Positions 28,082-43,000 of a DNA stretch of 64,000 nucleotides are shown one piece after another (position 1 is the first letter of the stretch; each line of letters opens with the position of its first letter). Under the pieces are notes generated by a model, which did no database searches, had not been told where the DNA came from, and was given only the letters and a program-made list of their open reading frames with translations. Origin of the DNA: Schistosoma haematobium (Eukaryota; Platyhelminthes; Trematoda; Strigeidida; Schistosomatidae); assembly GCF_000699445.3 (NCBI RefSeq), contig NC_067198.1, positions 24,191,536 through 24,255,535 of the forward strand, given 5' to 3'. The translations under genes and the position numbers were made by a program.

Positions 28082-31000
28082 TCGAAAATGAAGGATTTTC
28101 TCCACTAAAGTCTTATCTAGTTAACTTCCTGGAATTATCACGTTAATTACATGCCTAAAATTTATTCAGTGCGATGATTTGTTTCAATCGAAAATAGCTT
28201 TTGTCCACAAAAATCTTTCTATAAAAGGGTTTCAGGAATTATACTCTATAAATTAAATCCAGTTGATAGTGAAGTGTTGAATTGTCACCATCAACCTTCC
28301 ACATTAGCCATTCTTTATAGTGAATATCACTTAATGAGTTCATAATGTATTCGCTTTCGAATAAAGTTACAGAGTGTTTTATAAAACTTTACTGGACACA
28401 GTTTTTATTGTTTTTATATATCCCCATTTATGGTCTGATTTTTATTTTTTTGAAATTTCCTTACAGAGCGTGTTCGTCTCTTGGTCTCCAGACTGTCAGT
28501 ATCCGTTTGACATTGAATTTATTCAGTCACAAATTGTGTTACTAACTCATTTAAATGCTGACCTACCTGAAACAAGTTTAGTTTCTAATGAATCCAGCTG
28601 GTGGGTTCGGTTGCGCAATACTTGGTTTCTAACTAATGGCGACAGTAATAATACTAACGGTAGTAATTTGTCATATCGTATGCCGGAATTATCTCCATTC
28701 TCCTGTTCAGAAAATATGATAGATGGCTTTAGTAAACAAGCTGAACAGGAAATTTGGTTTACGACCGCCTCATGTGATTCACTCCCACAATTAAAATTAT
28801 CTATCGGTTTACGTAGTAGGTTAATACTAACAAATCAGATTCCGCTTGTTTTTGGAGGTAAGTGGTTTTATGGAAGTTTCGATTTCAAAAGAAGGTGGTT
28901 TCGTAATTTCGAAACGTTGTTATACATGAGTTTACGGATTTCTCTATTTCAACATAACATTTCTATAAATATCCCATCCATTTTATAGTCTTATTTCTTC
29001 AGTCTACCTACTGTAAATCGTATATCAATCCTCGGTTTAGCAACGATATGATTACGCTCGCTCGCCTGGTTTAAATCATGTTTGTAGATAGTTTTTCTGT
29101 AGACGGAGGGAATTCAGTTTATTTTAATATAACTCCTATACTTCATTTTTGTATTGGTTGTTTGAATCTTCTCATTGATATTTAGGACTTCAATTGATCA
29201 CTCTCATTTACTAAATACATACTTATGTACATAGCTTTTGGTTACACTTCGTCCAAACTCTAGTAGTATTACTCTTCTGTTCAAAACAAAGGCGCAACGA
29301 AGTTCGATCTTTTGATGGGAAACTTGTATACACTAATACCTTTTTCGAAACCAAAATACTAACATATTCATCAAATAATAAGTATACACTTCAGCAGCGA
29401 ATTGACTGTCATATTTAAAACATTACTATAATTTCTCACTAGCTATTTGTTGTCAGATAAGTAATCCGTAATCGGTTTAATGATATAATGCTGCTGAAAA
29501 TAAGTCAGTTAATGGAACTCGTTCAATATTTCTGTTTCTACAATATCTGAGCATTTCGTTAGACTTTTTTCTTCATTCATCATCTGCTTTTGTGCTGTCT
29601 GTTAATAAGAAATTTTTTTAATTATAACGGAAACATTTCCTCAGATTGTTTTGGTGCCTCATCTGATTTATTTATTCCGAATAAAATAATATATATATTA
29701 CTTATTCGGAGTCTAATCATTTTTCGGTTAATCGTGCAATCAGAATAAGTTTACTTGTAAGTTATCAAATTTGAATAGGAAATTTGTTGATGCGTTTCTG
29801 AACTTGTTTATGGTCTCCATGATAATTTTACTGTGTACGTGAAGACTTTAAGTCGTCTCATTCAAAACCGGTCTCAGTAGTTCTGATACATCGATTCTCT
29901 GTTTTATTCATTATTTTTTCATATATTTAATCAAATTTATTATATTCATTTTTTATTGTTGTTTTATGTTTACTTATTTTCTCACTAGCATCGATGTTAT
30001 TGAAGCACCTCCTGCTATTTACATTTTGTTGATTTTCTATCTCTATATTGATATGAATTGTGACAACTGAAACTGGTACACAGCCGTACTAGGTTTTATT
30101 TTATTATGACCAATCGAATACAAGTAGAAACTTTTTCTGTGATGATATATCGTCATTTTGAATGAATATTGTGAATAATAATAATACCATTTCTACTCCT
30201 ATTGTTTGTGATCATTCTCTTTAATTTAGCCTTTTTAAACATCACGTCTTCAGAGCTAACTGAGTTGATAAAATGTATATCTGAATTTGTTTTAAATGAG
30301 AATACAATCAAGGTGCTTTCTGAACAAATTGGTTTTATCTCATCAGACCTGCTTGATAAAGATATACACAACAAACTCAAAGGAATTCCCAACGCATTAT
30401 GTGTAGGTTTAATCAAAACTACATGTTTTACTTCATTAATTTCACTGTTCAATTTTCATGTGAATATTAGCACATATTGATTGTATATTATGTCTAATTA
30501 TGCTCTTCTGCTAAAAATTGAAACATTCGGCATAATTTTTGTTTTATTGTAGATATTTTTTGTCGGTTGAAATATCGTTCAGTGTAACCACTTCATAATC
30601 AGTATTTTATTGTTACACGTTTTTACAGTGTTTTAATTCTCTGAACAAGTATTGTTTGCTATTTACTCAATGTTTTAAATAATAAAACCTTTTTGTAAAG
30701 CACAGTTTGTTTGCTTAAAAGATCTCTACATTCTGAACAAAACACGACGATGACTTCATTTAATTCCGTGTTTTTTTATTGTGAACTATCAATAATCTAT
30801 AATAACAAGTTCTTCCATAAAATAATTCAATAAAACAGTATATTTTTAATTGTAAAAAATAGATTGATAATCTTAAGGAGATTAAACTTGTAGAATAAGG
30901 TAAATAACGTTACCATTTATTGATCACTATTACGATTGGCTCGATAGTTGTCAGTGGAAATAAATAACCCTGAACTCGAGGTTTACTGAATTAAACGCAG

Positions 31001-34000
31001 TCTGAAAACAAAAATAAAAAATGTTAAAATAAGACGGAAATGCATAGGTTATGAGAGGAAAAGGTTGATTGCTTAATGTTTTGTGTGTCCCCTTACATTT
31101 ATCATTAAAATGCTTCAACGCATGTTAGTAGTAAATATATCATTGCATTTATTGTGTACTAAAAAGTAGTTGTCGTCGTATCTCTATTTCTGACTAAAAA
31201 ATAGTTTATTGATAATTCTTACTGTTGGTTTTACTGATTGTTGTGTTTATGAGTAATGAACTATGATCGGATGATACTGTAAGTAATCGGCAACACATGC
31301 GTCATCGATTTCTCAGGAAAAGTCATATATGCATTCTGTGTTGTGAATCACAATTTTAGCATGTCCTTTATTTCCAAGGAACATAATATATTTAGGTTTG
31401 TCATTAGATTTATGTTTTAGACATGATATTTTACTAAATGTGAATTATTTATTCATTTTCTTATAGGATACAAAGTATGCACTTATGATGGATGTTGATT
31501 CTCCTGAAGAATTATTAGTCACAATACCTTCAGTTAATCGAAATAAGATCGATGCATGTATCAATGTTCCTAAAAAAGAGAGTATTACCGAAACAAAAGT
31601 GGTATGTTTTTTTTAAATATTTTAGAAATTTTTCTCATAATCGTTTTCTATTATCATTTCCAAAAACTAGGTGTAATTAACATGAAAATGTGTTACTATA
31701 GACTACTAGTGTAAGTAATCAGTACAAATTTGATGCAAAATGCTTTATGTAAAATACCACACGTGATATCACTTCTTACACGTAGTATATTGTTAGCAGG
31801 ACATAGATTGGATTAAAGCATGCTCAATGCACGATTGCTTTGGCGCACACTGATTGACTAGTTCTTACCCAATCAGCACCAGTCGATACTTGGAGAACAC
31901 TAGGATCTTCTCATGTAAAAACTATAAATATACTAACGTTTTTCCTATTATGCTTCTTACTTCCATCTAACCTTGTTATTTGGAATGTAATCTCTTCCTT
32001 GTTCAACGTGTTCTGATTTTGGGACTTGTCGAGTGAATTGGTGTACGATAATACTAAGCAATAAGAATAGCTGGGTTATAATAAGAGAGAATTATAACAT
32101 ATATTTCCATATGGTTCAGTTATATATAATACTGAAATGTTCAGAGTATATACCATCAAGTTTAGCAATTAATTATAATTTCCATGTATCACTGATGCAA
32201 GTTACTTGACCAGTGTTTATCCAGGTATGGTTTTTAGTCATTCACTGTCAAATTGTTTAGTATCGTACCTAAGTCAGTTTAGTTCAGTGAGGTAATTGTT
32301 GAAATCATTTTGTTTTCATTCAACTTGTGTAGCTGAGTTCTATACTCTAACTCGAAATAATTGTTCATATGATGAAGACCACTTCAAGGGAAACATAGAA
32401 CAGGAATTAAACTAATTGCCGTAACCAGACAAATACACTGGATTGACGAAAATATATAATTATCAATAATTCACTTTGAAGAAATACGTGACATTTATCC
32501 CACATTTTAACTTTGTTTGGAATCCATTAAATATTTGCCTAATGTAACAACATAATAGTAAACGCGATCCTTTGAAAATGAAATTGGTTGAAACAAACTA
32601 GAAACTAAACAGTAGTTTTAAAAATTATGTGATAGGATGATTTTGTACAACAACAAGATTGTTTATACCCAGAATAACACTGTTTACTGTTCAGTGACTA
32701 TTCAGTGTCCGAATATGTTGTACTAGATATGTGTAGCTTTTACCCGGTTTGTGACATATTTTCTGATCTGAAAAATTCCTTTATTCAAATATCTCTTGAC
32801 AAAGTTAAACGGTTCCCAAATTATACATTGTTGTCTGTTCATGTATTCCTATTTTGTAGTCTCGATGAATTGTTCTGTATGTATAAATTATTGAATATCT
32901 TTTAGGTTTCAATAAATGCATTTTCATGTCCAGCATAAGCTATGTTTGAAGTTTTTCCGGTTATCGTATCTTTGTGCCTTATGAATAATAAATATTCCGT
33001 GAAGTTTCCGAAAGCACTTTATGTTTATGGATGTAAAGTTTAACTATGGCATTGACTGACAGATACATATTGATGCCCTCGTGCTTTGTGTAATTCTGTG
33101 ATCTAAGGTCATTCAGCTGTGATGAAAGATAACCAGCTCACGTACGCATTTTTCATTTCAAATTCTCTATTTTGTATTAATATTTTGTTCTTTACCTAAT
33201 TACCATAAATCACTGTCAATCTAGAGAATTTGTAGAGAACCCCGATTAGATGAAGTAGAACAAATACATTTACTTAATTGTCTGTATTTTGATCGGATTC
33301 AAATACTGAGTCATTCTTGAATCTTATTTTCTTAATCTGAATGCTTCAATTTTTTTTTCAAATATGTTATCACTGAGAGTAAATTGTCGTGTATGGGTTA
33401 TGTGGATGAAAATTAAAATTATATACCTCAGGCAACTTATTTTTGTTCTTTCAGTAAACAAACACAATCAGTCTAGTTAAGTAAGATATCTCTTTCAATC
33501 TTGCCTCCATTCTCAACCTTTGATGTATGAGTTCACCGTACAAGTATTATGTTAAGATGTCTTGGTTTTACCTGTAATTGTATGATACTGTTATTATTGT
33601 TATTTATTTTCGGTTAAACTTATTTTTAGGTAGAACAAGAGGAACTAGATTCAGATAAGATTGATAATTTAATCCATCCTACAACTCCGTAAGTCCCATT
33701 GCTTTATTCATTATTTGATAAATTCATGAAACATACACTAATATATCGAAAGTAAGCTAGTTTTTCGATTGAAAACATATATCAAAACTTATAGTAAACT
33801 AACTAAAATCTGTTGCCATTAATTCATATACATGCTCTAGTTACTGGATTAAATCTGTGAGATTAGAAAAAGCCCGATTGGGAGTGTATAAATATCATTA
33901 TGCTTCTGCTTAATATGTGTTTATAATTTCTATCTACCTATCAAAGTCCAATCTCACTCTAAATGCTAATACAGTTTATCAAAAGCTGTCACTAACTGTT

Positions 34001-37000
34001 TTAAAAGATCATGGGGAAGGAGACGATAATGTTGTATTTTTAGTCACAATTATTGGTAAGTTTTGTAACTGTCTCTTCTGATTTATAACTCACTCTTCTT
34101 TATTTTGGGATCTATCATATCACGTGGATGTTCAACCTGTGTTAATCAATCACTGGACTCCTTCCCTAATTGCACCATAGATGAAAATCTCATGTTTCAA
34201 TTACTAAATCAAAATTTCATATAATCGTGCAATTATTATCCCAAGCGATTACTCATGTTCATTCTTATTTTCACGTAAAGCATCTTTTATAATTTCACAC
34301 AACATCAGCTTTAGTTAAACAGTGATGTATAATCAGAAATAACAATCATCTTAGAGACACCCAAATCACATTAGTGTTAGTTAACGGTTAGAAATACGGA
34401 TGATATATGTATGTATAATGAGTAAAATATATTTTTGAGACTATATCGTAAAGAAAGTAGGATGCTTTTGATTTAAAGTGTTGGAATTATATTATTGGTT
34501 ATTCGTAGTACACAAAATAATCAGTCATGATTCAGCAAATATGTTTATTATTTTCACCCTGTGTTTAAATTAATAAATTTAATGTCAACAAGTTTTACAC
34601 TACAAATACAATGATAGATTTGAAAGCGCATTTTAACAGGTGATCGACTAGGAATACATCAGTTCGTATTGTCATCTTGTTCAATATATATATCGAGCTC
34701 TGGATTCATTATTAATGAATGCTATCCAGAAATATTCACCTATATATTCACTTAGTCACCACACGTGATATCATAAATCAAATGTATTATGATGTTTACT
34801 GATTTCTCATTTACTTTAAGTTAATGACCAGCTTTTATAAAACTGTATTTGATTTGCCATGTCTTTTTTCATTTCAAAACACCAGAGATATGGATGCGTT
34901 TGAAACTTATGGTCTATATGAATTAGTGAATATATTACCAAATAACGTGAAAAATTTATTAATTCAATCAATCCCATTAGATGAAGATATTCAAGAAGAT
35001 CCTATTCTATGTACAATTCATCGCTTGTTATTTGAACATGATAAATATTATGAAAACTACATGGAAAGTTTAAATTTATTCAACTTGGGCGGGAACCATA
35101 ATTATTTTCTAACTGAATTATTAAACCAAGCTAATCCAGCATTTTTAAATAAATCCGTCTCTATATTATTAAAATATAATGATACTGAACGAATTCGGTA
35201 AGTAGTTGATGACATATATGTAGTTTGTTTAGATGGTTTGTATTGTTTAAATTCTGAGATCAATATGTAAGCTTTTATGAGCAACTTTTTGCATACGCCC
35301 CAGTGACTTAAGTCAATTGACACATATTTCGATCTGTACTATCAGATATTGTCACACTTCGGTGAATGTGGCTGATAATATATTACATAACTTTGTTTAT
35401 AGTAATAAATAAAATCTTGTTTATCAGCATTTTAAACATTGGTTAAACTTATTTGTTACCATAAATAGCCACATAGATACAGAATCGTTCTGTTGTTTTC
35501 ATAAAATTCATGTACATAAATATTCATAGTTACGATAGTGAGTATATCCCGATTCTTACATCACAGCATTCCTGTTGTTAATTCTCTTGGATAACATCTT
35601 CTGGTGTTTTAAACACGTGAACATACAAAGAAATGTGTTTTTTCTATGAAGTTTTTGTTCACTACACTAATTATTCAAAAGTATCATGAAATTCAATAGT
35701 TTCAATCTCTTGAACAGTAAGATTAGTTCTTTTTGATTAGTAGATTAATTCGAATTTTTGTGTTTTTTTTTTTCAGGGATATTTGTATCCTCTCATATGC
35801 TTTTACTCATATATTTATATCAATAAAAACCCACTTAGTTCTATAACTCTACGTCTTTGGATATTTTTTCATAGGAGTTTTACTTCTACTTTTGCTAGCC
35901 TCGTTTGTCATTGTTTTTCTACACTTTTAGACCTACGAAATCCCTTGATTTTATGACAGCATTATTCACTTTACCTCGTCTTACTTACCCTGTCCCACGC
36001 GCAGAGCCACGAGATCGTCCTGACGCTTCTGTTGCTTTGACCTCAATACATCGTTTGACGCAGATAGAAGCATGCAAACTTATTGAATATGTTCTTATGG
36101 AAGCATATGAGTCAATCAAATTTAATGAGAGTGAACGTTTTTTGGACTGGGATGTAAGTTCACTTCGGTATTTTTCATATGAAATTGACTTCATATTCCA
36201 GACTTTGTACAACGTCATTATTCTAACACGTTCTCTCAATTTCAGTTTCTTTTTAAGCTAAGCGTTAACAATAATTTTACTCCCACTTAAGACAATTTCG
36301 GTTTACTGGTCTGTTTGCTTAAGAATTAATGTAAGTGATCAGTTGTCAGTAAAACGTCTCTTTTTTTTCCTTAGGAAAAGCCAGTTTTCCTTCAAATAAG
36401 ATTTATGCGGTTATGTGCATCTAACGGCTTCGTGCATTAATAATAATGATAATATGTCTTGGTTACTAAATATTTACAATTTACATTTGAATATAGCGAA
36501 GTTCTCTCCAATTATGTTATGCAATTGATATGCCTTTAGTTGACAGGTATTTTTTTAAAAATAGAAAAGCTCGCAACAGAATGACTTAAAATTTGTTTCT
36601 TTCATCAAATATAAATATTTTGTAGTTTGTATCACGGACTGACCTTAGTTAAACAACTGTTTATAAACCTTTATACAAATATAAAGTCGTTTTTAAGAAA
36701 ATCTGACATGTATTTAATTTTTAAAAGTGTTTGTAACCAATTCGAACAGTAAGGGGAATGTACTAGTCACATTACTTAGTAATTATCATTCTAAATAAAT
36801 ATTTATTGTTTTCCGCATGTTTTGATTTTCATATGTATATTAGTGAGCGTTCACTACCCGCGAGTTCAAAACTGGGTCAAGATATATGTTTAGCGATCTA
36901 TATTCAATGGTTCTTCAGATATTATTCTTGTTTGTTCAACTTCACCCGAATTTTTTGTTCAGCAATTTACTTACGCCGTCCACTAGCATTCTCTATCCAA

Positions 37001-40000
37001 CTCTGTCCTAAGCGACCCCTTCCAGTTTGTATTTATTCTCTAAATGTCTGTTTCAAATTTTCGGCTCACTGTGTTCTTTGACCTTCTTTTTCGTTTCCTC
37101 TCAGGATTGCGAATTAGCGCTTGCCTCCTGATTCAGTTTGATGATGTCCGTGATCTATATCCTATCCACCTCCAGCGTCTTTTCCTAATTTCTTTCTCAA
37201 CTGGGAGCCGGTTTTTTCTCTCATATTAAGCTGTTGCTGATGGTATCCGACCAACGGACATTGAGTATCATGCGTAGACAATTGTTTGTAAATTCTTTTA
37301 CTTTTTGATGATGGTTGTGGTAGTTCTACTAGTTTCAGCTCCATACAACAGACCTGTCTTGACGTTTGTATTGAAGGTGCTGACTTCGATGTTGGCTGAC
37401 AGATTTTTTGAGATCCACATGTTCTTCAGTTTTAGGAATGCTTCCCTTGCTTTACCAATCCTCGCCTTCACGTCTGCATCGGGTCCTCTTTGTACATCGA
37501 CGATGCTTCCCAGGTACGTGGAAGATTCCACAACTTCCAGAACTTCTCCATCAAGTATGATTGAGTTGGTCTTGCTTTTTCCTTTGTGTGTGTTGAGGCC
37601 TACTGCTGCTACACTTGTTGGCTTCATCTGCAATTGTTCGTGTGTTTGGGACAGAAGGGCCAGGTCATCTGCGAAGTCTAAATCGTCTAGTTGATTCTGA
37701 GCTGTCCATACTTCCCCTGAGTTGTGAGGTAATGACAATCCAACCAACCACCAGAAGAGAAAGGGAGAGAGTAAACAGCCTTGTCTGACTCCGGCCCTCA
37801 CTTAGGATGGATCTGTCAGCCGTCTTCCGTGCACGACTTTGCAGTGCAGTTCGTCGTATGAATTCTGGATGTTGTTGAGCCTTTGTACTGCCATTTGTAC
37901 AGTTCAGTGCTTATTTAGCTTCAATTTGGTCTTGGCAATCACTAGGTGTACCTTTGTTTAAATAAAAAATATTGGTAATAAACCAATATCAAATGCAATA
38001 ATACTGTAATCACTTCAAATTTGAGTAAATGGTTGATTATGAGCAAGTTAATTGCATATAATCTTGTATTAATCGCAAGTGTCAATTTAACATTCTTGTT
38101 TAGTTAGAGTTGTTCTTAACAAAAAGAAAAATGTGGTTTATACTGTATGTCAAGTGCGACAAAATCTTACAGTCACTTGATTGAAATTTTCTCTTTTAAG
38201 TCGTTGAATGTTCCTCAACAGATACACCTACGTGTGTTTATTTTTGCTACTTAACATTGTCAAGTTTCTGGTATCATTTGGTGATTAATAAAAATATAGT
38301 CTAAAACATGTTTTCACAAGTACTGGATACCTAGATTTAGATATACATTGTATATTCGATAAAGATTCAAATCCTAGCTGCCATAATTTCAACGCAAACT
38401 TCTAAAACCTAGATTTATAAGTATATGTTTCATGAATTTCATTTCTGGTCATTAACTATTCATAATTCATCAAGTTGATTTACAGATGTTTCTATTATTC
38501 TAATGAGTCATTTTCTTGTCTGTTATCTTCTCACAGACCCTGAACAATTTATATTCAAAACGCGTTCCACTACTTGATATTGCGGTTGTACAATGGTCAG
38601 AATGTTGTATATTGTTACTAGAAATTATAAGTGGATTGACTAACATCTCTGATGCTAATGATAAGCACGCTTATGATATCCACTTGTTTAATTCAATGAT
38701 AATGAACAGTAATGTTATTAAACGTGCAAAATCTAATGAAATTTGGTCTATTCTTGCATTTCGGTTAATGTTATTCTTATATTTTCGACGACCCGGTATA
38801 TCATACTTATTCCATTCAGATGTGACCCGACAACTAGTTTGTTATCCATGTCCTCTGTTAAATAAATCTTCAAATGTATATTCGTTGACTGAAAAATTTG
38901 GACTCGCAAATTTGAAAAACTGTAATTTCGCTCAACCAGAAGTGAGTATTAAACATGAATAACAATTTGTCGAACATTAGTATGTACATAATATATCGTA
39001 CTCTAAGCTTTCATTCATGATTACGATTTATTATATTTTGATACGGGAATGTTGAAACTTAGTTCTTATGTGGTAAACAATTTCTGTTGGGAAACATTTT
39101 TATGTCAAATGAATCGCATGATTATTATGGAATAATTTAATGGCTGATTGTTTTACAAATTGGTAAAGGATATTTACGATGCTACTGAGTAATCCCCTCC
39201 ATTGATTTCTTCCTTATCATAAGTGTATTTTCATGCTGTTGGTTGACTAGTTTTTCTTCAATGCTTTGAAGAAATATCAATTACATCTATTTATTTGGAT
39301 TCTTCTGTTTAAACAGACTAAAGAAACAAAATTGTATGTACGATTTCACATGACTGGTTTTCGCTCTTCTGATCAACGTGATATGAACTATTAAGCAATG
39401 AATATCTGAATTTTGTCAACTTCGATGTAATTCATTTATCTAGTGTACAAGTTTATGTACGTGGCTCTGATCCACACTGGTTGTGTAAGGAATATTAAGT
39501 ATTACTACTCAACTGTTTAAATCTAAGTAAATTCTGAAGGAATGTCTTATTTCAGTTTTATGGATATTCCATTTGCACTGAAATAAGTTTTGTCTTTTTA
39601 TCACATCATATTACCATCTATAATGGACTACCAAAATTTATCTCCAGTATACCGTTGCGGAGTTTTATCTATCTGTTTTCACTTTTGATTACCATTTGTA
39701 GATCATCACGTTTGTTCAAAACATTATTAGTATTTTCAATACTTTGATTTAGTTAAAGTGGTTTTACGTGCTTCTTTTTTCAACTTATAAACAGGTTGAT
39801 CGCATTGGTCCAATTATCCTGGTCAGTTTAACGTCATCGAATATGTCGATTATGAACACTGCACAATTAGCTTGTAAAGCTTTAATTACTCAGCATGCAA
39901 GAACTTGTTTACGTTTATTACCGATTATATGTAGTTTAAGTGAAGGACGACTTAATATGACATGGAGACAGTTTATGAATAAACGTTATCATTTATTATT

Positions 40001-43000
40001 TTCCAATTTACTTCACATCTTAGAAATATTATCGACTACATCAGTTGACTGTTCAGCAGAAACTCTACTTGGTGTTTACGCAAGTAATGGTTGTTTATCA
40101 TCTGTAGAAAATAGTGCTTTATTCAGTAGAGAAGTGTTGCCATACAGGTGAGGTCGTCTTTTGTTATATTTTTTTTCATTCACACCAGCTAAATATGACT
40201 TTTGTATCTCAACTGCACTTAGCTGCTAATAAACTTCGATTCTAGTTGGCGATCACGTGTCTAAGCATTGAATCGTAGGTGTATTCATTATTACCAACAG
40301 TATAACTGTACCGTATGAGAAAGTATAGAATTCGTAGATTACCTTTATCATCTACCTCTTTATTCTTCTTTATTCATTTCCCTATCCTGAATTATTTTGA
40401 AATTTCTCCGTTTCTTATCGATATTTCTCTTTTTATATTATTAATAAATGGTACGGATGTGAACTGATATGTTAGTTAACTAAGTTATGCTTTGTACTAT
40501 CTGTCAAAAGCTTCTTAAAAATAACCAAATATTCAAATAATATTAGCAGAATAAATTAACCTTTATTTTGTGAAAGTTAAATTTCCGCAATGAATTTCCT
40601 TATCATATGGGCGTATTATTTTTTTGTATCAGTAAATTTCTTTAATTATAGGCGAATTAGTTCAGTCAGTAAGAGTTATTAAAGTTCACGTTGACAATTA
40701 GTTCCTATTACACAGCACGCAACTGTTATTGTCCTTTATTGACTCCAACATAGTTGAACGGTATTGATGCTGATGAAATTTATGGCCTATCTAATTTTAT
40801 ATAGCTGTCGAATAAAAAGTTGAATACGGATTGCATTTAGGACAAATACATTCCAAACATTCATGTGACCAGACAAACTGAACATGTGAGCACGGGAAGT
40901 GAATAGCTGCAGATAGAAGTAGCTGTTCAACAATCTTCCCAGCGAATAAATAGTGAATTAGTATTTTTTGTGAGTTGAATAATATATAAACTATATATAA
41001 CCAATTAAAGTACAGACGACTGACTGAAAATGATCCGAAGTTAATATATAAGAATTTTCGTTAAAATTTTAGCGAACAGTTTCACAATGATTGGGCGACA
41101 AGTTAATGTGAGATGTTAAGGAGAAAATTTATATTTCTAAAAATCTCAGCGATCGAACTTGTTAGCGGGACATAGACTAGATTAAAGCATGCTCAATGCA
41201 TGATTGCGTTGGTGCACGCTGATTGGCTGATTCTTATCCAATCAGCACTAGTCGATAGTTGGAGAATACTCTGGAATCTTCTTATGTAAAAACTATAAAT
41301 ATACTGACGTTTTCCCTATTGTGCTTCTGACTTGCTTCTTGCTTCCATCTAACCTTGTTATTTGGAATATAATCTCCTTCCTGTTCAACCGTGTTCTGAT
41401 TTGGGGACTTGTCGAGTGAATCGGTGTCCAAGAATACTAAGCAATAGGAATAGCGGGGTCATAACCGTAAGAAGAAAGAGATTATAACAGAACTTAAAGT
41501 AAATCCTGACAGCACTGAATGGTCGTTTCGTCTTGGTTTAGGACTCCTCTGCAAACACTAATTATTCTAATGATACTTGTTTGTTCTACTTAATGTAAAT
41601 CATCCCATGAGAAATTTATGTCAAAATACGACTTTTATACATGGTTTTTCATTTCATAGCTAGTTTACAATCGTATATTTCAATTCCATTAAATCTACTT
41701 ATTAGGTGATAGTTCATTTACAGACATTTGATGATACGAAAGTCTGAACTTTTATCGGTTTTTCCCAAAATTTTATTCAACCAAATCCTATGATAACTTT
41801 AAACATAAAATAGGTTTGCATAATAGGATGAATTCATCCATGTATTTCGCGGTTTCTTATCGGCTGCATACTACCTAAACTTATTATTAATAGAATTTTT
41901 AACAAGCATACTTTAGCTTGTGAAGTTTAGTTAAATGTTTGAAACATCACTAAAATCATAATGATAAAACAAATAGGAATGACATATGTTCTACTTTGCA
42001 TTATTATTTTTCAACATATAAATACACACTAATCTGCACTGTTTGTTTATAAACTTTGTTTCCCTATTCCGTTTTGGTTACGTTTCGAATATTTATCTAA
42101 ACTTCACAAAGTTTACTAGTAATTTGTTAATAATTGTAAGTTTAGATTGTATGTAACTGATAAAAAAACTATGAAATAGAATGCATTTTATGCTGCCAAT
42201 CTTGTTTTTCTTGATTTGTTTAAACTGGAAACTTTGCATAAATACCTCATGATTTAAATAAATAAATAAATTTTGTTACCTGATGCTACTTGACGTAATT
42301 TCAAGTTTCCCTAAGAGGGACAATTAAAATCACCTTTTCTCTGAGTCTTCAATATATTTCTGCTTGATGATTTTTCAAGTTCTCTTTCAACTTTTTTTTC
42401 CTAGTTCTTTCTACTGATTTACTGTGTATATTATTCGTTTTCTAGTGTTTTAATTTTGATATGAATTGCTTTTACCATTATATGTCTAAAAATGTTTTAA
42501 CGGTAATAACTTCCTTTTGCAGTAAATATATGGAACGCATTTTATCGAATTTGGTTGGAGTTCTAGCCTGCTTTCGTGGACATACTCGTCATCTTAGCGG
42601 GTTTCCAAAACGTCTGGCTAGAATTCTTCAGTTTCATTTACGATTCACCCCATGGAGTGTGAATTTTAACGAAACTTTTAATTTGTTTAAAGAAGATGAA
42701 AGTATTAATGACAATCTTGATGTACTTGCTGAACAATTTGAAGAATTTGTCCCTATTTCTACGATGTTAACTCAAATTAATGAATCATGTGGTGAAAAGT
42801 ATCGTTATTCCTCTTCCATTCTTTCAGTTATCTCAAAATGTCGTGGACAGATAAGTAAACAATGGAATTTAGCTGTAATGCAACCATTCATTTATCATCT
42901 CAGAAATAGTGTTCATCCTCAGAGTAAGTTTTAACTTATTACATTAAGAATTTAATCTGAGTGTTGATTTGTTGCACCTTAGTTGTCTTTTGAAACCTGT

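Noticed and set aside
33947..34055. Open segment with splice sites inside an INTS1 intron
   Set aside because: Not listed as an exon because it breaks the frame on both sides and has no clear INTS1 match; kept as a finding.
37305..37694. 129-codon plus-strand ORF
   Set aside because: Shadow of the minus-strand RTE reverse transcriptase.
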